The notes under the pieces are model-generated. The model saw nothing but the letters and a program-made list of their open reading frames with translations. It was not told the DNA's origin and did no database searches. Shown here piece by piece: positions 11,510 through 19,963 of a stretch of DNA of 64,000 bases. The position numbers and the translations under genes are program-made. The DNA comes from CAZJFH01 sp964545205. Lineage in GTDB: Bacteria; Pseudomonadota; Alphaproteobacteria; Rhodospirillales; Magnetospirillaceae. Within the stretch, counting starts at the first letter, position 1, and each line of letters opens with the position of its first letter. Location: contig CAZJFH010000015.1 in assembly GCA_964545205.1 (NCBI GenBank), forward strand, positions 19,437 to 83,436, read 5' to 3'.

Positions 11510-11791
11510 CTAGGTGGTGGCGATCTGGCGGAAGCCGGGCTCGTCCGGCGGCGGGCACGGGCTCGCTTCGACGCGCAGCACCCGCGCCATTCCCGGCCCC
11601 TCGTGGCAGGCCCGCAGCATGTCGTCGACCTGCTCCGCCGCGCCGCTGAACACCGCCTCGACGCTGCCGTCGCGGCGGTTGCGCACCCAGCCGTCGAGGC
11701 CGCGGCGGCTGGCCTGCTCGACGGTCCAGCCGCGGTACCAGACGCCCTGGACCCGGCCCTCGATCCGCACCTGCACCGATTTGACGCTCAT
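11510..11791 (-). CDS. acyP: Acylphosphatase
   Basis: 93 residues, the classic small ferredoxin-like fold. The signature GRVQGVWYRGWTVEQA (about 12-27) carries the phosphate-binding Arg, and GWVRNRRDGSVEAVFSG (about 34-50) carries the catalytic Asn. It hydrolyses acyl phosphates. It starts 13 bases after the stop of an ABC permease gene on the same strand and sits where the ATPase of such operons is often found, so it is probably co-transcribed with the importer. Confidence 0.95.
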   Translation of the reverse strand: MSVKSVQVRIEGRVQGVWYRGWTVEQASRRGLDGWVRNRRDGSVEAVFSGAAEQVDDMLRACHEGPGMARVLRVEASPCPPPDEPGFRQIATT

Positions 11792-11804
11792 CGGCTGCCT
11801 CCCC

Positions 11805-12620
11805 TCATCCCCGCACCGCGCCGGCGGTCAGGCCGGCGACGATGCGGCGCTGGAACACGATCGCCAGCAGCACCAACGGCACGGTGACGATCACCGACGC
11901 CGCCATCACCCGCCCCCAGGGCAGCTCGTACTGGCTGGCCCCCGACATCAGCGCGATCGCCACCGGCACGGTGCGCGATTCGGCGGTCAGGGTAAAGGTG
12001 AGGGCGAACAGGAATTCGTTCCAGGCGGCGATGAAGGCCAAAAGCCCCGAGGTCACCATCGCCGGCGCCGCCAGCGGCATCAGCACCCGCCACAGCACGG
12101 CGAACGGGCCGGCGCCGTCGATCAGCGCCGCCTCCTCGAGCTCGCGCGGCAGCTGCCTGAAGAACGCCGTCAGCACCCAGACCATGAACGGCAGCGTGAA
12201 CATCGTGTAGCTGAACACCAGCGCCAGCGGGCTGTTGTAGAGGCCCATCGCCGCGATCAGCTCGAACAGCCCCGCCAGGACCGCGATCTGCGGGAACATC
12301 GACACCCCCAGCACGACGTAGAGCAGCAGCCGGCGTCCGCGAAAGGCGTGCCGCGCCAGGGCATAGGCGGCCAGCACCGCCACCGCGGTCGAGACCGCCA
12401 CCGTGCCGGCGGCGGCGATCGCCGAATTGAGGATGCTGCGCCCGAACGGCTGCTCGCGGAACACCGCGACGTAGTTCTCCCAGCGCGGCCCGGACGGCAG
12501 GTAATCGACGGTGAACAGCGCCGAGCCGCTCTCCAGCGACGTCACCACCGCCCAGTAGACCGGAAACAGCAGGAAGGCGCCGAGACCCAGCGCGCCCAGG
12601 ATGGCCGGCAGGTTCCTCAT
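11805..12620 (-). CDS. Sugar ABC transporter permease, MalG type
   Basis: 271 residues, six predicted membrane helices. The EAA loop that docks the ATPase is visible as ELEEAALIDGAGPFAVLWRV followed by LPLAAPA-like sequence. The ATG overlaps the stop of the upstream permease gene by four bases (ATGA). It forms the second half of the permease channel. Family homologues import di- or oligosaccharides such as trehalose, maltose or alpha-glucosides; the exact substrate cannot be read here. Confidence 0.93.
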   Translation of the reverse strand: MRNLPAILGALGLGAFLLFPVYWAVVTSLESGSALFTVDYLPSGPRWENYVAVFREQPFGRSILNSAIAAAGTVAVSTAVAVLAAYALARHAFRGRRLLLYVVLGVSMFPQIAVLAGLFELIAAMGLYNSPLALVFSYTMFTLPFMVWVLTAFFRQLPRELEEAALIDGAGPFAVLWRVLMPLAAPAMVTSGLLAFIAAWNEFLFALTFTLTAESRTVPVAIALMSGASQYELPWGRVMAASVIVTVPLVLLAIVFQRRIVAGLTAGAVRG

Positions 12621-13498
12621 TCCTCGACGAACTCCGGCCGCAGCAGCAGCACCAGCGCCATGCTGGCCAGCCCGATGGTCGCGAAGGCCAGCAGCGCGAT
12701 CGCCGAGCCGTAGCCGGCGTCCTGGAAGTCGACCAGTTGCTGGCGGGCGTAGATCGACATCGTCGCGGTGGCCTCGGCGTTGCCGGTCATGACGTAGAAC
12801 AGATCGAACACCCTGAGCGCGTCGAGGGCGCGGAACACGACGGCGACGGCGATCGCCGGCTTGAGCAGCGGCAGGGTCACGGCGAAGAAGCGCCGCACCG
12901 GCCCGGCGCCGTCGACGCGCGCCGCCTCGTGAAGCTGCGCCGGGATCGTCTGCAGGCCGGCCAGCAGCAGCAGCGCCACGAACGGCGTCGCCTTCCAGAC
13001 GTCGGCGACGACCGCCGCCGCCATCGCCGTGGCGTCGCCGGCCAGCCAGGCGACCGGCGCGTCGATCAGGCCGAGCCGCAGGCCGAGGTCGTTCACCACG
13101 CCGTAGGCGTCGTTGTACATCCAGCGCCACATCTGCGCCGCGACGACGGTGGGGATCGCCCACGGGATCAGCGCCGCCGCCCGCATCGCGCCCCTGCCCC
13201 GCAGCGGCGCGTTCAGCACCAGCGCCAGCGCCAGCCCGAGCACCAGTTCGATCGACACCGCGCAGACCGCGAACACGAAGGTGTTGCGCACCGAGATCCA
13301 CCACACCGGATCGCGCAGCGCCCAGGCGAGGTTCTCGAGACCGACCCAGGCGCCGGGCTCGCCGAGGCGGGCGTCGGTGAAGGCCAGCATGGCCGTGCGC
13401 GCCAGCGGCCAGCCGGCGACCGCGACCAGCAGCAGCAGCGCCGGGGCGAGGAAGGCCCAGGCGGTGCGCGCCCGCCGCCGCGCCAGCCCGCTCACCAT
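12617..13498 (-). CDS. Sugar ABC transporter permease, MalF type
   Basis: 293 residues, with N-terminal TAWAFLAPALLLLVAVAGWP and six membrane helices. The EAA loop is QLHEAARVDGAGPVRRFFAV with TLPLLKPAI after it. It overlaps the binding-protein gene by seven bases upstream and malG-like downstream, so the three genes form one tight operon. This partner usually makes the substrate-contacting half of the channel. Confidence 0.93.
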   Translation of the reverse strand: MVSGLARRRARTAWAFLAPALLLLVAVAGWPLARTAMLAFTDARLGEPGAWVGLENLAWALRDPVWWISVRNTFVFAVCAVSIELVLGLALALVLNAPLRGRGAMRAAALIPWAIPTVVAAQMWRWMYNDAYGVVNDLGLRLGLIDAPVAWLAGDATAMAAAVVADVWKATPFVALLLLAGLQTIPAQLHEAARVDGAGPVRRFFAVTLPLLKPAIAVAVVFRALDALRVFDLFYVMTGNAEATATMSIYARQQLVDFQDAGYGSAIALLAFATIGLASMALVLLLRPEFVEE

Positions 13499-14712
13499 CG
13501 CCGCGCCAGCCGTTCCAGGCGCCGCGCCGCCCGCGCCAGCGCCGCCTCGGCCGAGGCGCGGCCGGCCAGCGCGTCGTGGACGGCGTTCCACACGATCGAC
13601 GAGAACTGGTTGTAGTCCGGCCCGGCGACGCGGCTCGGCCGCGCCACCGCGGCGTCGAGCGCCGGCCGCAGCCGCGCCAGCAGCGGCACCGCGGCCAGCA
13701 GCGCCGGATCCTCGTACAGCGCCGGGATGGTCGGATTGTAGCCGGCGACGCGCGCGCGGCGCGCCTGCTCCTCGGGCCGGGTCAGCCAGCGCACCAGGTC
13801 GGCGGCCAGGTCCGGGTGGCGCGAGTATTTCGACACCGCCAGCCCCTGCCCGCCCAGCACCGCCGCGTGACGGCCCCCGGCGCCGCCCTTCGGCAGCGGC
13901 GCGACCCCGACCTTGCCGGCGACCGGGCTGTCGGGGCCGTTGACCAGCGCCCAGGCATACGGCCAGTTGCGCATGAACACGGCGCGGCCGGACTGGAACA
14001 GCCCGCGCGCCTCCTCCTCGCCATAGGACAGCACGCCCTCGGGGGCGACCGTGCCGATCCACGACGCCGCCGCGGCGATCGCCGCCACCGCCGGCGGCTG
14101 GTCGAGGACGACGGCGCCGGCGGGCGACAGCAGGCTGCCGCCGAAGCTTTCGATCCATTCGACGGCGTTGCAGGTCAGCCCCTCGTAGGCCTTGCCCTGG
14201 AAGGCGAAGCCGGCGATGCCTTCGGCCCCGGCGACGGCGCGCGCCGTGTCGGCGAGTTCGTCCCAGGTCTCGGGCACGGCGCGGCCATGCTTCTCCAGCA
14301 GGTCGGCGCGGTAGTAGAGCAGGCCGACATCGACGAACCACGGAACCGCCTTCAGCGCGCCGTCGACGGTGTTGTTGGCGATCAGCGCCGGGAAGTGCGC
14401 CGCGCCGGGATCGAGCGCGCGCAGGTGGCGGCCGAGGATGCCCGGCCACACGACGTCGACCTGGTAGACGTCGACGTCGGCCGATTCGGCGGCCAGGAGC
14501 TGCTGGAACAGCGCCAGGCGATCGGAGGCCGATTTCGGACCCTGCACCAGCTCGACGGCGTTGCCGGTCGCCGCCGCCCAGGCCTCGGCGCCCTCGCGGC
14601 AAAGCCGCTGCTCGATGCCGACCGAGCCGCAGGCGATGGCGACCGTCGCCGCTGCCGCCGTCGCGGGCAGCAGGGCGAGGCCCAGCACGGCGGCGCCGAT
14701 TATCGCTTTCAA
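13492..14712 (-). CDS. Sugar ABC transporter substrate-binding protein
   Basis: 406 residues from a TTG start preceded by a GGAGGG ribosome site; this start gives a clean signal peptide (KAIIGAAVLGLALLPATAAA). It is a family 1 extracellular solute-binding protein: VDVYQVDVVWPGILGRHL, AVPWFVDVGLLYYRADLL and VSKYSRHPDLAADLVRWL are typical of the ThuE/AglE trehalose-maltose-like group. It captures sugar in the periplasm for the two permeases downstream. No ATPase gene accompanies it within the window. Confidence 0.92.
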   Translation of the reverse strand: MKAIIGAAVLGLALLPATAAAATVAIACGSVGIEQRLCREGAEAWAAATGNAVELVQGPKSASDRLALFQQLLAAESADVDVYQVDVVWPGILGRHLRALDPGAAHFPALIANNTVDGALKAVPWFVDVGLLYYRADLLEKHGRAVPETWDELADTARAVAGAEGIAGFAFQGKAYEGLTCNAVEWIESFGGSLLSPAGAVVLDQPPAVAAIAAAASWIGTVAPEGVLSYGEEEARGLFQSGRAVFMRNWPYAWALVNGPDSPVAGKVGVAPLPKGGAGGRHAAVLGGQGLAVSKYSRHPDLAADLVRWLTRPEEQARRARVAGYNPTIPALYEDPALLAAVPLLARLRPALDAAVARPSRVAGPDYNQFSSIVWNAVHDALAGRASAEAALARAARRLERLARRW

Positions 14713-14788
14713 CGGACCCTCCGGCGGTTGCGCGTCTGGAGACCCGACGTTACCGCCGCCCGCCTGCTCGCTCAACCGGCCGGGCGGA

Positions 14789-15364
14789 CTACTGCCAGGA
14801 GCTGGTCTCGGCGCCTTCCTGGATCAGCCGCTTGCCGCCGCAGCCCGGAAACGGCGCCTTGGTCCTGATGTAGTAGCGGATCGGCACCACCGGATCGGCG
14901 CATTGCGGGGTGCTGTAGGCGCGATAGCCGGTGTCCTCGACGAATCCGACCGGCTGCGCCAGCGTCGAGAGCATGGCGCGGAGATCGCCGAAGGTCTTCT
15001 CCTTGTTCCAGCCGATGGCGTAGCGAATCGCCTCGCCCTCGCCGTTGTCGGCGTCCGACCATTCCAGCAGGTCGGCGACCAGTTCGTCGTCGCGGCCCGG
15101 CATGGCGGCGATCTTGTTCAGCGTCGCGCTGGCGTCGCCCTCGAGCGGCACCGGCACCTTCTGCAGCTCCTGCTTGGCCGGGCACCAGGCGACGATGCTG
15201 CCGAAGCCCTGCATCTGCTCGCGGTTGCCGACCGCCTCCTTGACGATCTGGCGCAGCTCGCCGGTCTCGTCGCAGGCGATGGTGTAGGTGACGGCGGCCG
15301 AGGCCGGCACGGCGGCGGCGACGGCGACGGCGGCGAAGATCACGAATGCGGAAACGCTGCGCAT
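14789..15364 (-). CDS. Secreted protein of unknown family
   Basis: 191 residues with a clear signal peptide (first 23 residues, ending ASA). The mature part has four cysteines (in TIACDET, VAWCPAK, TPQCADP, FPGCGGK), suggesting two disulfides, and a mixed hydrophilic sequence with no domain I recognise. It lies 77 bases upstream of the sugar-binding-protein start on the same strand and may share its promoter, but there is no direct link. It overlaps no gene. Confidence 0.7.
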   Translation of the reverse strand: MRSVSAFVIFAAVAVAAAVPASAAVTYTIACDETGELRQIVKEAVGNREQMQGFGSIVAWCPAKQELQKVPVPLEGDASATLNKIAAMPGRDDELVADLLEWSDADNGEGEAIRYAIGWNKEKTFGDLRAMLSTLAQPVGFVEDTGYRAYSTPQCADPVVPIRYYIRTKAPFPGCGGKRLIQEGAETSSWQ

Positions 15365-15462
15365 GTCCCCCTCCCAAGAACCAACTGCCAGCGGTTTACC
15401 ATCGCCGGACGAGTGGTGCTAGTATCCGCCGCATCCTTTCACTCCCGCGACCGAACAGAGCC

Positions 15463-16860
<1,398 letters not shown>

Positions 16861-16913
16861 CGCGCTCCTGCCCGGAATCCGGCGGCGAAGCAGGACCCAG
16901 CCCATACGGGGCA

Positions 16914-16943
16914 TTGATTCCCACGATCGGGATACTTCATAAT
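16914..16943 (+). promoter_or_regulatory. Candidate sigma-70 promoter of the FNR-like gene
   Basis: TTGATT (16914-16919) and CATAAT (16938-16943) are separated by 18 bases, matching the housekeeping consensus at most positions. They lie 37-66 bases upstream of the ATG. TTGAT is also half of an FNR site, but the other half is not seen. Confidence 0.45.
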
Positions 16944-16979
16944 GCTTCTTGGAAGCAATCGGCCGCGCGGAGTCCCCCC

Positions 16980-17672
16980 ATGCGCATCGACCGCGAGTGC
17001 CTTTCCTGCGGCGGCGTCGCCGGTTGTCTGCAGGAACTCGAGTGCAGCAACCGCCGTCCCTATGCCGCCGGCGAGCAGATCTACGGAATGGCCGACCCGG
17101 CCAACGGCGCCTGGCAGGTGCTCGACGGCTTCGTCGCCCTGCGCGCCTACACGGAATCGGGCGAGGTCGCGCTGCTGCGACTGGTCAGCAAGGGCGGCGT
17201 CTTCGGCTACCGCTCGTTCATCGCCGAAGAGCCGCACACGACCTGCGCGACGGCGCTGACCGACTGTCGCGTCAAGCACATCCCGGCCGGACTGCTGCAG
17301 CGCATGACCGAACGCGAACCGCGGCTGGCGGCGGCGCTCCAGCGCAGCATGGCCGACGCCTTCCGCGAGGCCGGCGCCCGCATCGTCCAGCTCGCGACCC
17401 AGAACGTGCGCAGCAAGTTCCTGCTGTTCTGCGGCTGGCTGGCCGACCTGCAGGGCACGCGCGCCGACGAGAACGGCTTCCGCCTCGCCCTGCCGCTGAA
17501 CCAGCAGGGCATCGCCGAGGCCCTCGGCGTCCGCCCCGAGACGCTGTCGCGCGCGCTGCGCCGACTGATCGACGACGGCGTCGTCAGCATGGCCGGCCGC
17601 CAGGAGATCGTCTTCCACCCCGGCTGGGCCGACTACGCCCGCGGCGAGGCGGAGATCCCCGGACGCCTTTGA
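16980..17672 (+). CDS. FNR-like Crp-family oxygen/redox regulator
   Basis: 230 residues: an N-terminal cysteine cluster, a cyclic-nucleotide-type beta-roll, a dimer helix and a helix-turn-helix. The cluster C7-X2-C10-X5-C16 has exactly the spacing of the 4Fe-4S ligands of E. coli FNR. A fourth ligand could be C89 or C96, although neither aligns strictly with FNR C122. The recognition helix reads ETLSRALRRL, keeping the E..SR residues that read TTGAT half-sites. It probably switches genes between oxic and low-oxygen growth. It stands alone, with its own promoter. Confidence 0.88.
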   Translation: MRIDRECLSCGGVAGCLQELECSNRRPYAAGEQIYGMADPANGAWQVLDGFVALRAYTESGEVALLRLVSKGGVFGYRSFIAEEPHTTCATALTDCRVKHIPAGLLQRMTEREPRLAAALQRSMADAFREAGARIVQLATQNVRSKFLLFCGWLADLQGTRADENGFRLALPLNQQGIAEALGVRPETLSRALRRLIDDGVVSMAGRQEIVFHPGWADYARGEAEIPGRL

Positions 17673-17682
17673 ACGGGCCTTG

Positions 17683-17696
17683 TCCGTTTAAACGGA
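17683..17696. terminator. 14-base palindrome between convergent genes
   Basis: TCCGTTTAAACGGA is perfectly self-complementary and sits between the convergent FNR-like and antiporter genes, 10 and 13 bases from their stop codons. It may end transcription from both sides, though the stem leaves almost no loop and there is no T-run. Confidence 0.35.
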
Positions 17697-17709
17697 AGGG
17701 CGGACCGAC

Positions 17710-19536
17710 TCACCCGCCCCCGGTCCGCGGCGCGCGCCGGCGCGCGCGCCAGTCGCGGAACGCGGCGGCGATTTCCTTGTAGTTCTGGAAGATCGGCAGG
17801 CGCTGGCGGCGTATGGGCTGCGGCTCGACCGCCAGGCCGACCTCGGTGACCCGGTGATCCTCGTCGACGGCGCGCACGATCAGCTCGACGGGGCCCAGAG
17901 GCATGCGGTCGCCGGCCTCGATGGTGGCGCCGAACTCGCGCCGCAGCAGTTCGGCCACCGTGCGCTCGACGTCGGTCTCGGCGACGGCGAAGCCGTACGT
18001 CGCCGCGATGCCGCCGAGGCGCGCCTCGGGATCGATGACGAAGTCGCCGAAGAACTCGCTGTCGTCCTCCTCCAGCGCCGCCGGGCTCGCGAACAGGCGG
18101 TCGAGCAGCGGCACCTGCTCGGGCGGCACGAACAGGTAGACGTAGTCGCCGGGCTGCAGCCGCCCGGCCTTGTGCACCGACAGCGAGCGCCCCTCGCGCA
18201 CCACCAGCGACGGCCGCGCCCAGCGCGGGATGCGGTCGCCCTTGGCGACCGGGCTTTCGGGATTGATGCGATAGGTCACCAGCTCGTGGTGGGCCTGGCC
18301 CGGCAGTTCCAGCTCGACGCGCTCGACCGGGCCGACGCGCGGCGGCATCACCAGCTTCAGCCAGCGCGCGGTGCGGCCGATCGTCCAGCCCTGCACGATC
18401 AGCGAGGCCAGCACGACGACGAAGGCGGTGTTGAAGTAGACGGCGCTGTGCGGCAGCAGGCTGAGCAGCGGAATGATCGCCAGCAGGATCGACACCGCGC
18501 CGCGCAGGCCGACCCAGGCGACGAAGGTGGTCTCGTTGCGCGAAAAGCCGTAGGGCAGCAGGCACAGCCACACCGCCAGCGGCCGGGCGACGAAGATCAG
18601 CACCAGCGCCACCGCCAGCGCCGGCAGCGCCACCGCCATGAACTGCGACGGCGTCGCCAGCAGGCCGAGGGTCAGGAACATGGTGATCTGCGCCAGCCAG
18701 GTGGTGCCGGTCTGGAACCGGCGTATGGTCTGGCCGACCCGCAGCCGCGCGTTGCCGGCGATCAGGCCGGCGACGTAGACGGCCAGGAAGCCGCTGCCCC
18801 CGGCCAGGGTGGTGATCGAGAACACCACCAGCGCCAGGCCCAGCACCACCAGCGGATAGAGCCCGCGCTCGAGCTCGACCCGGTTGACGGCCTGGACGAT
18901 GAGCCAGCCGCCGAGCGCGCCCGCCGCGCCGCCGATGCCCATCTGCAGCGCGAAGCTCAGCGCCAGCGCGCCGAAGCCGACCGCGTCGCCGCCGCCGGCG
19001 AGCATGCCGACCAGCGCCAGGGTCAGGAAGATCGCCATCGGGTCGTTGGTGCCCGATTCGATCTCCAGCGTCGAGCGCACGCGGTCGCGCAGATGGATGC
19101 CGCCGACCCTGAGCAGGAAGAACACCGCCGCCGCGTCGGTCGACGAGACGATGGCGCCGAGCAGCAGCCCTTCCAGCCAGTCGAGGCCGAGCAGGAAATG
19201 CGCCGGCACCGCCACCACCCCGGCCGTCAGCAACACGCCCGCCGTGGCCAGCGTGATCGCCGGCCACGCCGCCGAGCGGTAGCTGTGCAGGCTGGTGTCG
19301 TAGCCGCTGTCGAACAGGATGATCGCCAGGGCGGCGCTGCCGATCAGATAGGCGGTCGGCGCGTCGTCGAAATCGATGCCGAGCAGCCCGTCCTCGCCGG
19401 CCAGCAGCCCGAGCGCCAGGAACACCAGCAGCAGCGGCGCGCCGATGCGGAAGGAGATCACGCTGGTGAAGATGCTCGCCACCGCCAGCCCGGAGGCGAC
19501 GAGGATGGCGATGGTGATGGTTTCGGTCATCGGCAC
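17710..19536 (-). CDS. K+/H+ antiporter, NhaP2/CvrA type
   Basis: 608 residues: about 12 membrane helices (residues 5-395), then a TrkA-C (RCK-C) domain (about 405-485) and a CorC/HlyC-type tail (about 500-585). The exchanger motif SSTDAAAVFFLL and the ion site ESGTNDPMAIFL are intact. NhaP2 antiporters expel K+ in exchange for protons to protect against K+ excess and osmotic shifts. The domain order and length match the family. It is monocistronic and convergent with the FNR-like gene. Confidence 0.93.
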   Translation of the reverse strand: MPMTETITIAILVASGLAVASIFTSVISFRIGAPLLLVFLALGLLAGEDGLLGIDFDDAPTAYLIGSAALAIILFDSGYDTSLHSYRSAAWPAITLATAGVLLTAGVVAVPAHFLLGLDWLEGLLLGAIVSSTDAAAVFFLLRVGGIHLRDRVRSTLEIESGTNDPMAIFLTLALVGMLAGGGDAVGFGALALSFALQMGIGGAAGALGGWLIVQAVNRVELERGLYPLVVLGLALVVFSITTLAGGSGFLAVYVAGLIAGNARLRVGQTIRRFQTGTTWLAQITMFLTLGLLATPSQFMAVALPALAVALVLIFVARPLAVWLCLLPYGFSRNETTFVAWVGLRGAVSILLAIIPLLSLLPHSAVYFNTAFVVVLASLIVQGWTIGRTARWLKLVMPPRVGPVERVELELPGQAHHELVTYRINPESPVAKGDRIPRWARPSLVVREGRSLSVHKAGRLQPGDYVYLFVPPEQVPLLDRLFASPAALEEDDSEFFGDFVIDPEARLGGIAATYGFAVAETDVERTVAELLRREFGATIEAGDRMPLGPVELIVRAVDEDHRVTEVGLAVEPQPIRRQRLPIFQNYKEIAAAFRDWRARRRAPRTGGG

Positions 19537-19702
19537 GGCGGTGATGGCGATCGAGACGCCATTCTAGTGGCCGTGCCGCCTCGCGCAATGGCGGCGGGCG
19601 TTTCCGTCGACTCCCCCGCCCGCTTGCGCGGGCGCTTCGAACAGCCCGCTCGGGGCTTGTGAAGAAATACGATCCGTCGCTCACGCGGAAGCGGGAGCCC
19701 AT

Positions 19703-19762
19703 TCCTGAGGCCTCGCAACCTGCTGAAATGCCTCAGGATTGGATGCCCGCTTTCGCGGGCAT
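19703..19762. repeat. Composite REP-like palindrome, copy 1
   Basis: Two stems lie side by side: TCCTGAGGC (19703-19711) pairs with GCCTCAGGA (19730-19738), then ATGCCCGC-TTTC-GCGGGCAT forms a second hairpin (19743-19762), followed by GAC. The same layout, with different stem bases, occurs at 59769-59853. It is intergenic and unlike coding DNA. Confidence 0.75.
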
Positions 19763-19806
19763 GACGCCTAGATCTGCTGCTGCCCGCGCGGGGGAGGGAC
19801 AGGTCG

Positions 19807-19911
19807 TCACCCCACCAGCGCCTGCGCCACCTCGCCCCAAAGCAGGATCACGACGAACACGCCGCCGAAGCCGATGGTTTCGCCGAAGATCGTCCAGCCG
19901 TTGCTCGTCAT
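19807..19911 (-). CDS. 34-residue single-helix membrane peptide
   Basis: ATG with a GGGAG ribosome site seven bases upstream opens a 34-residue frame. It has polar MTSNGWTIFGE, then one hydrophobic helix (IGFGGVFVVILLW) and a short tail GEVAQALVG. The composition is that of a small inner-membrane protein. It sits alone between the antiporter gene and mfd (52 bases from the mfd stop), on the mfd strand. Family unknown. The clean ribosome site and helix support it; the short length keeps confidence moderate. Confidence 0.5.
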   Translation of the reverse strand: MTSNGWTIFGETIGFGGVFVVILLWGEVAQALVG

Positions 19912-19963
19912 GACACGCTCCCAAGAAAGAACAAAAGGAGAATGTTCCGTTTTCGTTCGCGCG

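Noticed and set aside
16914..16930. An FNR box (TTGAT-N4-ATCAA) ahead of the FNR-like gene
   Set aside because: Only the TTGAT half matches; the second half reads ACGAT, so autoregulation cannot be claimed.
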